The notes under the pieces: generated by a model
What the model was told of the DNA's origin: nothing
Seen by the model: only the letters and a program-made list of their open reading frames with translations
The model's database searches: none
DNA from: Melioribacteraceae bacterium
Lineage (GTDB): Bacteria; Bacteroidota; Ignavibacteria; Ignavibacteriales; Melioribacteraceae
Length of the DNA: 33,372 nucleotides
Direction of reading: 5' to 3'
NCBI GenBank assembly: GCA_016342755.1
Contig: JAEINS010000037.1
Location: forward strand, 1 to 33,372
Shown here: piece by piece, positions 14,323 to 23,545 of the stretch
Layout: each line of letters opens with the position of its first letter
Position numbering within the stretch: the stretch's first letter is position 1
Made by a program: the position numbers and the translations under genes

Positions 14323-17300
14323 TTATAACTTCTTAACTAAGCCGCTATATTTTCTTTCAACTTTAAACCCGAAATGATAAAAATATTCAGGTCTAAAAAA
14401 TCCGGTTGTTACATACCTGTAGTTCAGATCTTTAGCTCTATTAAAAAACTCGTTCATAAGTTTTTCACTAATTCCCTTTTTACGATACTGATTAGCAACA
14501 ACAACTTTTTCCATGTGAAGAGTTTTTTTATCCGTTTTTCTAAAAAAGAGTCCGCCAATAATAAACCTTCTTTCAGATATAGCAATTAAGAAATTATGCT
14601 CCGATGTAAAATTCACTATAAGATTTTCTTCCATAAACAGTGTATGTAATCTCGAAATTTCTTTTGGTGAAATTGGATTTCTGATATAGAATGTTGATCC
14701 GTTGTAATCTTCGGTATGTACAACAAGATTTGGTTCTTCTATTCCTTCCGACTTCACAAAATCTACCGAATCCTCCGGCTTAAGATGCGGATAACCAAGA
14801 CGTGCTAAAAAGAATTTTTCTTTCTTAGTTAAATCATACTCTAATTCCAGTTCCGCAATCTTCGCAAGTCTATTTTCCTCAGTTATATTCTTATCATGCT
14901 GTTTATTAATTATTTCTATTAAAACAGCTTTTACATCCGAATTAGAATTCCAGAAAATTGTTTCTAAAAAGAATCTGGTTCTGGTTTCGCTATAAAGTTC
15001 TTCCAGCTCGGTTAAGTGATATGTATTGTATAGATCGAGCAGCATCTGCGCCTGCGCTTCTAAAGACGCATCACTATTGAGATCCAGCCATCTGAAAAAT
15101 CTCATAATCGCAAAGTAAAGCGGTTTTGGCATAAATCCTACAGCTTCAACTCTATCTAAAAAGGCATTCAGTAATTCAAGAATTTTCCCTTTATCTTCTA
15201 TATCCGAATAGTTCTCAAGTTCATATTTGAACTGTCTTAAAATCTGTAAACCTTTTTTCTCCCCTTCAGCATTTATTAAACCCGAGAAAATAAATCTCCA
15301 TGTTTTAATCGATTTTAGGAAAGGATATTTCTCACATGTTTTTTGAATAAAAGTCTGATAAAATGAATTAAATAATTTTGGAAGTGTTTCAAATTCTTTC
15401 CTCTCTGAAAAAGAAATTATTTTTGTCCCAACTTGATAATCATGTGTTGCAATAATAAAATTCTTAATTGAAGGATTTGTTAATTCCAGTTTATATCCTG
15501 TTAATCTCCAGAAATTGAAATAAGCAGCAGATGCATTCCAGATAAAGAATTCCCACATATGGGCAAATTTAATTTTATCCTTATCCAGAACTTTTGAACA
15601 TTCGCGTCTAAGATAACTGGCTACAGATAAGCCTGGAACAAACTTGCCGCTCCAAATATCATATTCTTCCCAGTATCCGCCAAAGTCCTCAACTAACTCC
15701 TGAACAAAATGTCTTGACCCGGCTTGTATTAACCAATTGACTTCGGAAAGGACATCACTTTTATTAAGCTTTTTATTTATGTTTAAAACAATTTCGTACG
15801 AACCATAATTTCTTGTCTGAACTGATAAACGATAAACATCTTTATCATTATAAGTGCGAAGTAAACTAATCCAAATACCACCTGGAAGTAAATCATTTAA
15901 TCTTATTAATATATTGCCGGTAAATAAAAATATAGCTTCTCTTAAAATCTGTGTTTGCGTAATAGCACCAATAATCCTTTGTTTAGTATCTTCGTCAATG
16001 TTTTCTTCAAGTATAATTACATCTTCCCAGGTATACTCTTCACCGGTCTCTATATCTATCGCAATAGTCTGATTATCGCCTAACCAGTTTCTAAATCCAA
16101 ATCTTAACCTGGTTCTATATTTTTGCGCCAGTTCTGATAATGCATTCCATCCGCGATCAATCTGATACTTAACAAATACTTGTCTTAATTTTTCATATGC
16201 TACAGGATGTTTTAATCCATATTCACAAAGCAAATTGAGAAACGAATCAATCAAAACACTATTATAACTTGCGTTATCAATTTCTCGTTCAACTAGTTTT
16301 TCAAGATAAGCCGCAGACTGAACAATAAACTCTTTATTAAATTTCTGTTGTACAATTTGCGCAGTTAATGAATCGTTTAGCAATAACTCTGAATCTGATA
16401 AGTAAGCTTTAAATATTTCTGAGACCTCATACCCAGTAGGATTAAATAATATAATTTTTAATAATTCCCTTTTAGTATTTATGTTATTGGTTATTCTGGG
16501 ATTACGCAATAACTCAGAAACAACTTTATAAACTGATGAACTTTTATCACTCATTACAGATCGTATGTATTCAAGACTAGTCTCATTTGCCTCCGATTGT
16601 AACATCAGTAAAGCAAGATGAAGTCCGTTAAATGATTTTTCTTTTGCTTTAATAATCCTCTTTAAACTTTCAACTTGTTTTTCCTCAACTTCTGAAGATG
16701 TTAGAATAGAATATAACTCAAGATATTTTTTGCTTCGTGAATGTCTTTGCCACTGAATTATTGAATTACCGGTAAACTCAACTAACTCTTTATTACCAAC
16801 CCAGTACTTTGGGTTTGTAATTAGTGTTTGGAAATCGATAGTATTATCTGACTTATAAAGACTGCTTCCTATTCTAATCAAATTGTAATCTTGTTTACAA
16901 ATCACTAATTCTTCTTTCAAATTGTTAAGCAGGATGTTATTTGAATTAGAAATTACATCACTGCTTATAGAACCTTTCTCCCGTAAGAACCAGTTAGGAA
17001 TTTGAATTTTGAGCTCATTAAGTTCAAGTTCCAAATAATTTTTCCTATACATCGATTCGATTGCCTCAGAGAAGTTTGCCTCAATTATACTGCGCTTAAA
17101 AGTGCCTTTGGCAGTAAGTTCCCCTTTATCAGCACTAAATTCTCTGTCTATAATTCTAAAATCCATTATTCTTTCGAATGGAGCTAAAAATTTGTTTATG
17201 GTAGCAATAACAGATGAAAAATATTCCTCTCTGTGTTTCGGTAAAAAAGATTCAAAAGTTGTATCCGCGCTGTCAAACTCCGGATAAATTAGAACTGTAT

Positions 17301-19068
17301 TAAAAGCTCTATGATCACCGGCTAAAAACACTTGTTTTATAAAACCAAAATCATAAAAATATTTTTCTATTTTTTGCGGAGCTACTGTTTCTCCTTTTAT
17401 ATTTTTATAGATCTCTTTTTTTCTATCAATTATTTCAATGAAATTATCTTCATCCTGCTTCATTATATCACCGGTTGCAAACCATCCTTCCTCATCAAAA
17501 ACTTCCTGTTTAATCTGATCATAATACCCCATCATAACATAATGCCCCCGGATAAGCAGCTCACCGTCTTCAGCAACTTTCATTTCAATCCCGGGAAGAG
17601 CCGTTCCAAGAGAATTAGGTCTATATTTCTTAATCGGCGTCATTGAAATTCCGCCGGTAGCTTCAGTCATTCCGAAGCCGCTCATCAGTTCAATACCATA
17701 CTGCTGAAAAAACTGGAATATATCAGGCGATAAATAACCAGCCGCTGATAACCCCCATTTTAACTTACCTCCGGTAATATCTTTCAGTTCAGAAATTATA
17801 ACATCTACATCGTCTAATTCAATATTTACCTTAGCGCAGACTTTTTCGTATAGCTGCATCCACTTTTTAGGAATACTAATAAATATTGTAGGATTAACCG
17901 CTTTCATGTTTGCAATCATTGTTTCGAGCGATGGATTCTCCATGAAAACATATTCAGCACCCCAGAAAATTGCACCGGTCATTTCAAAGTATCTTCCAAA
18001 CGTATGAAATAAAGGCAGATAAGCAAGGAACCTATCGTTGTCACCTATATCAGGCAAAGCCATAGCTCTGCAAAATCGTTTATAAACAATATTAATATGA
18101 CTAAACATTATTCCTTTGGGTTCGCCGGTAGTTCCAGAGGTATACATAATTGTAGCCAGGGAATTTATATCTAGACCAGCTCTATAACTATCAAGCTCTA
18201 AATTCACTTTCCCATATTGCTCTAAAAACTCTTCGAGTGAAATAACCCACTCTTCAGCACTATTTCCTTCTAACAGAATAACTTTTTCTAAATATTTAAG
18301 ACTCGATTTTATACTTTTAACTTTTGATAATTGTTTTTCGTCAGTTGTAATCAATATGGAAGCTTTTGTCTGATCTAAAATAAACGCGGCATGTTTGCCA
18401 ACACTATTCCCCGGAATCATCACATTTACAATACCCGATGTTAAACATGCAAGATCAAATAACGCCATATCCGGAGAGTTGGTAGTTAAAAACGCGACCT
18501 TATTTTCAGCTCCGTCAAATTGTTTTAGAATATTAAAAAGCGCATTCGAATATTCATTAACTTTTTTATACGTTTGTTCCCATGTAAAAGATTTAACCTT
18601 AGTTCCTTTAATCAGTTTAAACAAATCTTTATTCTTATAATAAAAACTCCTGCGTTCAAACAGCTTCGAGAAACTATAATCACTCTTTATTATTAGATCA
18701 GCAATTATGCTGTCCCATTCTCTATCGTTATAAATTTTGTTTAGAAAAGTTACAGACTTAAAAACATCAAGATAATCCCAAATCAGTAATTTTTCTTTTT
18801 CTAATAGTTTTGATTCTAAAAGTTCACTGCCAAAATCCTTATATACTTTAGGTTCCAAGTACAGAACAATCTTATCGTAAATCCTGCATATTTTAATTTC
18901 TTCAAATAATAATATCAGGTCATTTTTCTGAACCGAATTTAATTCCAGTTGTTTATTCAGTTTTAGGAGAAGATCATTAAACTTAATTGAAATTCTTTTT
19001 ATCGAATATTCTGAGTACGGACTTTTTTTATTCGATTCTGTTTTTATGATTTCAAGGAGATTTTTCAT
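14323..19068 (-). CDS. giant fusion: acyl-CoA synthetase (AMP-forming), unknown middle, GNAT acetyltransferase
   Basis: The single 1581-codon frame has three parts. Residues about 130-680 are an AMP-forming ligase of the long-chain acyl-CoA synthetase type: A3 YTSGTTGEPKG (309-319), A5 GFGMTEA (464-470), A7 TGD (532-534), A8 DRKKEIYK (548-555), and A10 LTAKGTFKR with catalytic Lys658. It should adenylate a carboxylic acid and load it on CoA. Residues about 1-125 and 700-990 are helical without a recognised family. About 1060-1225 looks like a degenerate protein-kinase fold (hinge-like YDIWSGKFVPGLSVASYL, then NFIIATHDYQVGTKIISF), lacking a clear catalytic His-Arg-Asp. Residues about 1455-1581 are a GNAT domain (acetyl-CoA loop YRKKGISEKL at 1528-1537, terminal FYHFGFKV). 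The whole resembles a self-regulated synthetase, with GNAT modification of Lys658 an attractive inference. It stands alone between terminators. Confidence 0.85.
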   Translation of the reverse strand: MKNLLEIIKTESNKKSPYSEYSIKRISIKFNDLLLKLNKQLELNSVQKNDLILLFEEIKICRIYDKIVLYLEPKVYKDFGSELLESKLLEKEKLLIWDYLDVFKSVTFLNKIYNDREWDSIIADLIIKSDYSFSKLFERRSFYYKNKDLFKLIKGTKVKSFTWEQTYKKVNEYSNALFNILKQFDGAENKVAFLTTNSPDMALFDLACLTSGIVNVMIPGNSVGKHAAFILDQTKASILITTDEKQLSKVKSIKSSLKYLEKVILLEGNSAEEWVISLEEFLEQYGKVNLELDSYRAGLDINSLATIMYTSGTTGEPKGIMFSHINIVYKRFCRAMALPDIGDNDRFLAYLPLFHTFGRYFEMTGAIFWGAEYVFMENPSLETMIANMKAVNPTIFISIPKKWMQLYEKVCAKVNIELDDVDVIISELKDITGGKLKWGLSAAGYLSPDIFQFFQQYGIELMSGFGMTEATGGISMTPIKKYRPNSLGTALPGIEMKVAEDGELLIRGHYVMMGYYDQIKQEVFDEEGWFATGDIMKQDEDNFIEIIDRKKEIYKNIKGETVAPQKIEKYFYDFGFIKQVFLAGDHRAFNTVLIYPEFDSADTTFESFLPKHREEYFSSVIATINKFLAPFERIMDFRIIDREFSADKGELTAKGTFKRSIIEANFSEAIESMYRKNYLELELNELKIQIPNWFLREKGSISSDVISNSNNILLNNLKEELVICKQDYNLIRIGSSLYKSDNTIDFQTLITNPKYWVGNKELVEFTGNSIIQWQRHSRSKKYLELYSILTSSEVEEKQVESLKRIIKAKEKSFNGLHLALLMLQSEANETSLEYIRSVMSDKSSSVYKVVSELLRNPRITNNINTKRELLKIILFNPTGYEVSEIFKAYLSDSELLLNDSLTAQIVQQKFNKEFIVQSAAYLEKLVEREIDNASYNSVLIDSFLNLLCEYGLKHPVAYEKLRQVFVKYQIDRGWNALSELAQKYRTRLRFGFRNWLGDNQTIAIDIETGEEYTWEDVIILEENIDEDTKQRIIGAITQTQILREAIFLFTGNILIRLNDLLPGGIWISLLRTYNDKDVYRLSVQTRNYGSYEIVLNINKKLNKSDVLSEVNWLIQAGSRHFVQELVEDFGGYWEEYDIWSGKFVPGLSVASYLRRECSKVLDKDKIKFAHMWEFFIWNASAAYFNFWRLTGYKLELTNPSIKNFIIATHDYQVGTKIISFSERKEFETLPKLFNSFYQTFIQKTCEKYPFLKSIKTWRFIFSGLINAEGEKKGLQILRQFKYELENYSDIEDKGKILELLNAFLDRVEAVGFMPKPLYFAIMRFFRWLDLNSDASLEAQAQMLLDLYNTYHLTELEELYSETRTRFFLETIFWNSNSDVKAVLIEIINKQHDKNITEENRLAKIAELELEYDLTKKEKFFLARLGYPHLKPEDSVDFVKSEGIEEPNLVVHTEDYNGSTFYIRNPISPKEISRLHTLFMEENLIVNFTSEHNFLIAISERRFIIGGLFFRKTDKKTLHMEKVVVANQYRKKGISEKLMNEFFNRAKDLNYRYVTTGFFRPEYFYHFGFKVERKYSGLVKKL

Positions 19069-19097
19069 AGCAGTCTTTTTTTTGGGTTAGTATAATC

Positions 19098-19122
19098 AAA
19101 AACGGGATGCAAATGCATCCCG
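19098..19122 (-). terminator. rho-independent terminator of the citrate synthase gene
   Basis: On the minus strand CGGGATGCA-TT-TGCATCCCG, a 9-bp GC-rich perfect stem (19122-19103), is followed by TTTTT (19102-19098). It lies 31 bases after the citrate synthase stop and 30 bases before the synthetase-GNAT start, so the two genes are separate transcription units. Confidence 0.88.
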
Positions 19123-19153
19123 ATTAAATCTTGTTATAATATATTAATAACAA

Positions 19154-20458
19154 TTATTTTATTCCAACAATTTTTTCAAGCATGTCTGTTGTTAATGATT
19201 TTGGTCTTTCAATTGGATAACCAAGCGCACGTGCCCAAATTATATTAGCACAAACACCTAACGCACGGCCAACTGAGAATAACACAGTATAGAAATCATA
19301 TTCTTTAACTCCATAATGCCACTGAATAACACCCGATTGCGCATCCACGTTTGGCCATGGGTTTTTAGCTTTACCCTGTTCTTCCAAAATTGGAGGAACA
19401 ACTTTATAAAGAACATCAACATACTTAAATATTGGATCATCCTTTAAATGAGCTAAACTAAATTCTCTCTGTGCCATATACCTTGGATCAGTCTGGCGTA
19501 AAACCGCATGACCAAATCCGGGAACTACCTGACCAGAATTTAAAGTATCCCAGACAAATTTTTTCATTTCCTCTTCAGTTGGTATCTTATGATCCATCTG
19601 ATCCATAACACCCTGAATCCACATAAGAACTTCCTGATTTGCCAATCCGTGTAACGGTCCGGCTAACCCGTTTATCATTCCGCCAATTGAGTAATAGATA
19701 TCTGATAACGCGCTAGATATTAAATGTCCGGCATGGGCACTTACATTGCCGCTTTCATGATCACTATGTAATAAGAAGTATAATCTCGAAACATCATCGT
19801 AAGGTTTATCAACACCCATCATGTGTGCAAAGTTTCCACCCATATCAAGATTAGGATCCGGAGCAATAATTGTGTCACCACGATATTTCATTCTATAAAT
19901 ATACGCAGCAATACTTGGCAGTTTGGCTAAAAGATTTAAAGCATCTTCATATGTAGGTTTCCAGTAATCATGTTTACTTATGTTATGATATTCTTTTACA
20001 AACTCAGATTCCCTTTGCATTGCAACTACCGCTGTAGATAACATCGTCATAGGATGTGTATCTCTTGGTAAAGCTCTTAAAAGATCAATTACATAGTTTG
20101 GAACTTGTTTACGCTTGTTAAATTCTTTTGCAACTACTTCAACTTCACTTTCGGTAGGAATATCGCCAGTAAGCAGAAGATAGAAAAAGCCCTCTACATA
20201 AGGCATATTACTGCCAGGCACTTTAGGAAGTTTTTCTAATGTTTCAGGAATTGTGTAACCACGAAATCTAATTCCTTCAACCGGATCTAAATACGAAATA
20301 TCTGTTACTAAACCTTTAACACCACGCATTCCGCCAATAGCCTGAGCAATCGTAACTTCACCAATTTTCACATCGCCATAATCTTTTAATAATTTAGTCG
20401 TTCTAGGACGCCAATCATTAATCTTCTGTTCCAATTTCTCTTTAAGTAGTTCTGCCAT
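19154..20458 (-). CDS. gltA: citrate synthase, mitochondrial (eukaryote-like) type
   Basis: The 434-residue enzyme condenses acetyl-CoA and oxaloacetate to citrate, the entry step of the TCA cycle. The sequence follows the mitochondrial citrate synthase subtype rather than the usual bacterial hexameric or archaeal-like forms. HSDHESGNVSAH (231-242) and GPLHGLANQEVL (267-278) carry His270. GFGHAVLRQTDPRY (314-327) carries His317, and NVDAQSGV (370-377) carries Asp372. These match the pig-heart catalytic triad His274/His320/Asp375. There is no N-terminal targeting peptide. A strong GGAGGA precedes the ATG, the best ribosome site in the window, and a strong terminator follows, so the gene is a well-expressed single unit. 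The symbol denotes function only; the lineage differs from E. coli gltA. Confidence 0.95.
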   Translation of the reverse strand: MAELLKEKLEQKINDWRPRTTKLLKDYGDVKIGEVTIAQAIGGMRGVKGLVTDISYLDPVEGIRFRGYTIPETLEKLPKVPGSNMPYVEGFFYLLLTGDIPTESEVEVVAKEFNKRKQVPNYVIDLLRALPRDTHPMTMLSTAVVAMQRESEFVKEYHNISKHDYWKPTYEDALNLLAKLPSIAAYIYRMKYRGDTIIAPDPNLDMGGNFAHMMGVDKPYDDVSRLYFLLHSDHESGNVSAHAGHLISSALSDIYYSIGGMINGLAGPLHGLANQEVLMWIQGVMDQMDHKIPTEEEMKKFVWDTLNSGQVVPGFGHAVLRQTDPRYMAQREFSLAHLKDDPIFKYVDVLYKVVPPILEEQGKAKNPWPNVDAQSGVIQWHYGVKEYDFYTVLFSVGRALGVCANIIWARALGYPIERPKSLTTDMLEKIVGIK

Positions 20459-20558
20459 TGTTCCTCCATAATTACTGTTGAGTTAATTATTTTAGATTAA
20501 ATATAAATAATTTATGATTATTCACAAGATATAATAATTTATTTTCATCAAACATCGG

Positions 20559-21836
20559 TTATTCTTTCATAATTAAGTTAGCCGAAGTAATTCCGCTCTT
20601 TACAGCACCTTCAATTGTTGATGGCAAATTTGTTCTACTGAAATCTCCAGAGTATATTAAGTTAGTATACTTACTTTCAAATCCAGCTCTAACTTTCTCA
20701 ATTTCCACACCCGGAATAAATGTAGCTCTTTTTTCTCTAATTAACTTTGAATTAACAATTTTATCAGAAATTTTAAAAGGGAAATATTCTTCTATCTCAT
20801 TAATAAAATAGGTTATTATCTGATCATGGGATAAATTAAGCAACGCATCAGAATTACTGGTTACAGTAGAAATATAATTCCCTTTATTAAAAATCCATTG
20901 AACAGGAGAATCAATTAATCCATAAAAATTTTCAGTGAATGGATTTTCATTTAACCATAAATGCAGACTGGTTATTGATGAATATTCAACCTTGTTCAAA
21001 TCAGAATTCTGTTCACTAAATAATTTTAAAAGCATATGCGGAGGAATTGCTAAAACAGCGTAATCAAAGTCTGCGTACTCATTTTTATCAGTTATAATTT
21101 TTATTACTTTTTCACCCTCAGTTTTAACCTGAATAACTCTTTCAGAAAGATGAACTTTACCACCGTTATTTGTAATAAATTCACTTGAAGCATCAACATA
21201 TAAATGGCTTAAACTAACTTTTGGAACTATAATATTGGATGCCCTGCCGCCATTAAAAAACATCTGTTTTAATATTATGGCTAAAGTTTTTGCGGAAGCA
21301 TCTTTAATTGAAGTATTTAGCGTGCCTTCAATAATAATCTGCCAGAAACATTTAATAATATTTTGGGACTGATTATTTTTTCTCAGCCATTCTTCAACAC
21401 TAATGTTTTTCAATTTTTCAGCATCCAAAAAATATAATGAGAAGAAAAATTTAAGCAGCCTAATTCTTTCATTAAAAGATAGAGCTTTGTAATTGAATAA
21501 CCCGATTAACAAATTTATTGGATAAGGGAAATGAGGATCCGATTTTAATTCATATTTTTTTTTACTACGATCAATAAATTTAATTGATAATGAACCTTGA
21601 AAATCTAATTTATCCAGGGTTCCAATCTTATCTAAAAAACTTAATGTATTATTATAGCAGCCCATCAGTATGTGCTGACCATTATCAACAAAATTACCGT
21701 TATACTCTAAGGAATAAGCTCTACCGCCCAATTTCGGCGAAGCTTCTAACAATAAGACATCGGCTCCTTTTTCCGATAAGTATACACCTGTTGCCAGACC
21801 GGAGATTCCCCCACCAATAATAATACATTTTTTCAT
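20559..21836 (-). CDS. hpnE: hydroxysqualene dehydroxylase HpnE
   Basis: This 425-residue FAD-dependent amine-oxidase-superfamily enzyme reduces hydroxysqualene to squalene, the last step of the bacterial HpnCDE route from farnesyl diphosphate. The N-terminus has the dinucleotide-binding GGGISG (8-13), the Glu31 that contacts ribose (LLEASPKLGGRA), and NGQH (52-55), characteristic of HpnE and related phytoene-desaturase-like proteins. The C-terminal FAD segment reads LIYSGDF and later STIEGAVKSG. Its ATG overlaps the stop of hpnD by one base (TAATG), indicating translational coupling. It is the last gene of the lpxH-to-hpnE run; no squalene-hopene cyclase is present here. A carotenoid desaturase is the main alternative, but the hpnC/hpnD context argues for HpnE. 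Confidence 0.9.
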   Translation of the reverse strand: MKKCIIIGGGISGLATGVYLSEKGADVLLLEASPKLGGRAYSLEYNGNFVDNGQHILMGCYNNTLSFLDKIGTLDKLDFQGSLSIKFIDRSKKKYELKSDPHFPYPINLLIGLFNYKALSFNERIRLLKFFFSLYFLDAEKLKNISVEEWLRKNNQSQNIIKCFWQIIIEGTLNTSIKDASAKTLAIILKQMFFNGGRASNIIVPKVSLSHLYVDASSEFITNNGGKVHLSERVIQVKTEGEKVIKIITDKNEYADFDYAVLAIPPHMLLKLFSEQNSDLNKVEYSSITSLHLWLNENPFTENFYGLIDSPVQWIFNKGNYISTVTSNSDALLNLSHDQIITYFINEIEEYFPFKISDKIVNSKLIREKRATFIPGVEIEKVRAGFESKYTNLIYSGDFSRTNLPSTIEGAVKSGITSANLIMKE

Positions 21837-22678
21837 TAATAAACCAGTCTATACTTTGCCCAGGTGCCTAAAGAGATTAGAACCTTTTCTAATTTGTTAA
21901 CATTAATTCTTTTTTGAAAAACATTGAAGTTTTCGGCTTCAAGTTTGCAAAGCAGCTTATAATAAATATGCTGCATAGCTCTAGCCGGAAACATACCTTT
22001 TTTATCTTCGAAGTGAAGAGAGTTATTTGCCTTCATAAAATAATCTTTTGCTCTTTTTGCTTCATATTTCATAAGAGAAAGGAAATTACTATTATAAATA
22101 CCGTCTAATAATTCTTGTTCCGAATAATTAAATTTTTCGAGATCTTCTTTAGGCAGATATATTCGACCATTATCAGCATCAGTCTTAACATCTCTAAGTA
22201 TATTGGTAATTTGCATTGCCAGCCCTAAGTTAACCGCAAACTCTTTTGCCGATTTATTTTTGTAGCCAAAAATTTCGATGCACATTAAACCTACTGTAGA
22301 AGCAACTCTGTAACAATAGAGTTTTAATTCTTTAAAAGAATGATATCTATTCTTAGTTAAATCCATTTCCATTCCTTTAATTAATTCAAGAAATGGATGA
22401 ACAGGAATGTTAAATTTATTAATAATTTTTGCCAGATTATTTAACAGGGAAAATTCTGAAACCCCGCTCAACGATTTTTCAAACTCAGTAAGCCACTTAG
22501 TAAGATTACGATTTTTTACTTCATTAGAATCATCACCTTCATCAACAATATCATCAGTCTGGCGGCAAAAGGCATAAACAGTATTCATTGCGTCTCTCTG
22601 ACCTTCGGGTAAAAGTGAAAAGGCATAATAAAAACTGCTCTTACTTCCTTTTGCTATTTTTTTTGCTAGATCATTCAT
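21836..22678 (-). CDS. hpnD: presqualene diphosphate synthase HpnD
   Basis: The 280-residue enzyme of the squalene/phytoene synthase family condenses two farnesyl diphosphates to presqualene diphosphate. The N-terminal SFYYAFSLLPEGQRDAMNTV matches the HpnD signature. The two Asp-rich Mg-binding motifs are TDDIVDE (41-47) and RDVKTDADNGR (162-172), and the RIYLP element after the second is intact. It lies 9 bases downstream of hpnC and overlaps hpnE by one base, so the three enzymes are made together. The family also contains phytoene synthase; the adjacency of a second family member of the HpnC type and of HpnE resolves the assignment. Confidence 0.93.
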   Translation of the reverse strand: MNDLAKKIAKGSKSSFYYAFSLLPEGQRDAMNTVYAFCRQTDDIVDEGDDSNEVKNRNLTKWLTEFEKSLSGVSEFSLLNNLAKIINKFNIPVHPFLELIKGMEMDLTKNRYHSFKELKLYCYRVASTVGLMCIEIFGYKNKSAKEFAVNLGLAMQITNILRDVKTDADNGRIYLPKEDLEKFNYSEQELLDGIYNSNFLSLMKYEAKRAKDYFMKANNSLHFEDKKGMFPARAMQHIYYKLLCKLEAENFNVFQKRINVNKLEKVLISLGTWAKYRLVY

Positions 22679-22687
22679 ATTATTCTT

Positions 22688-23533
22688 TCAATTTAATAAG
22701 GCTTTTATCAACGCAATAAAATAATCAGTCTTACTTAGTTTTGGTCTTCGATTTAAAACGTCGAAATTCATTTTTTCAATTTTGCTTAAAATTGCTTCTC
22801 CGCCATTGATTGTCCAGCTTATCTGAATTCTCAATTTGTAAGGAAGCATCTCCAATAAATTTCTTCCTTCATTAAACATCTCTCTTGTTCTCTTAATCTG
22901 ATATTTAATGAGATTTGTAAAGTTAGAACTATTTTCCTTAATTCCAAACTGATTTTCATTCACTTGATATTCATCACACTCATCTAAAGGTATATATATC
23001 CTTCCCTTATTGAAATCGATGCTTACATCCTGATAAAAATTAGCGAGCTGAAGTGCCGAACAAATTTTATCCGAATAGTAAAACGCTTTCTCGTTTCTAA
23101 TACCATTTAACTCAAGTATAATTCTGCCAACCGGGTTAGCAGAATTTGAACAGTAATCCAAAAGCTCATTAAAATCGTTATATCTATGTTTATTTACATC
23201 TTGTTTAAAAGCTTTTAACAAATTGTAAAAATTATTTTCAGATAAATTTAATTCTTTTATTGTATTAGCAAGTGCAAACCAAAAATCGGTTTTGTAGCTT
23301 TTAGAAAGGCAGTCTTTTAGATTTTGATTATATTCATCAAGTTCTTTTAATCGTTCAGCCGGGTCTTTATCTCCTTCATCAGCAATATCATCAGCGTCTC
23401 TGGCAAATTTATAAATTACAGCAACGTGTTTTCTAAGTTTTTTTGAAACGAAAAATGATAATACCGGAAAATTTTCATAGTGATCTTTCGCCAGTTTTTC
23501 AGAATTAATATATGCGGAATCTATTGAGTTCAT
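22688..23533 (-). CDS. hpnC: hydroxysqualene synthase HpnC
   Basis: This 281-residue squalene/phytoene synthase family member converts presqualene diphosphate to hydroxysqualene. HpnC hallmarks are HYENFPVLSFFVSKKLR (18-34, compare the HpnC HYENFPVAS opening) and the first metal site RDADDIADEGD (45-55). The second site is QDVSIDFNKGRIYIP (168-182), with Asp169 and Asp173. It starts at an ATG 12 bases after the PBP1A stop, and its order before hpnD and hpnE is the common operon order. Products are probably destined for hopanoids or other C30 lipids of the envelope, whose cyclase must be encoded elsewhere. Confidence 0.93.
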   Translation of the reverse strand: MNSIDSAYINSEKLAKDHYENFPVLSFFVSKKLRKHVAVIYKFARDADDIADEGDKDPAERLKELDEYNQNLKDCLSKSYKTDFWFALANTIKELNLSENNFYNLLKAFKQDVNKHRYNDFNELLDYCSNSANPVGRIILELNGIRNEKAFYYSDKICSALQLANFYQDVSIDFNKGRIYIPLDECDEYQVNENQFGIKENSSNFTNLIKYQIKRTREMFNEGRNLLEMLPYKLRIQISWTINGGEAILSKIEKMNFDVLNRRPKLSKTDYFIALIKALLN

Positions 23534-23545
23534 TTATTTAATTTC

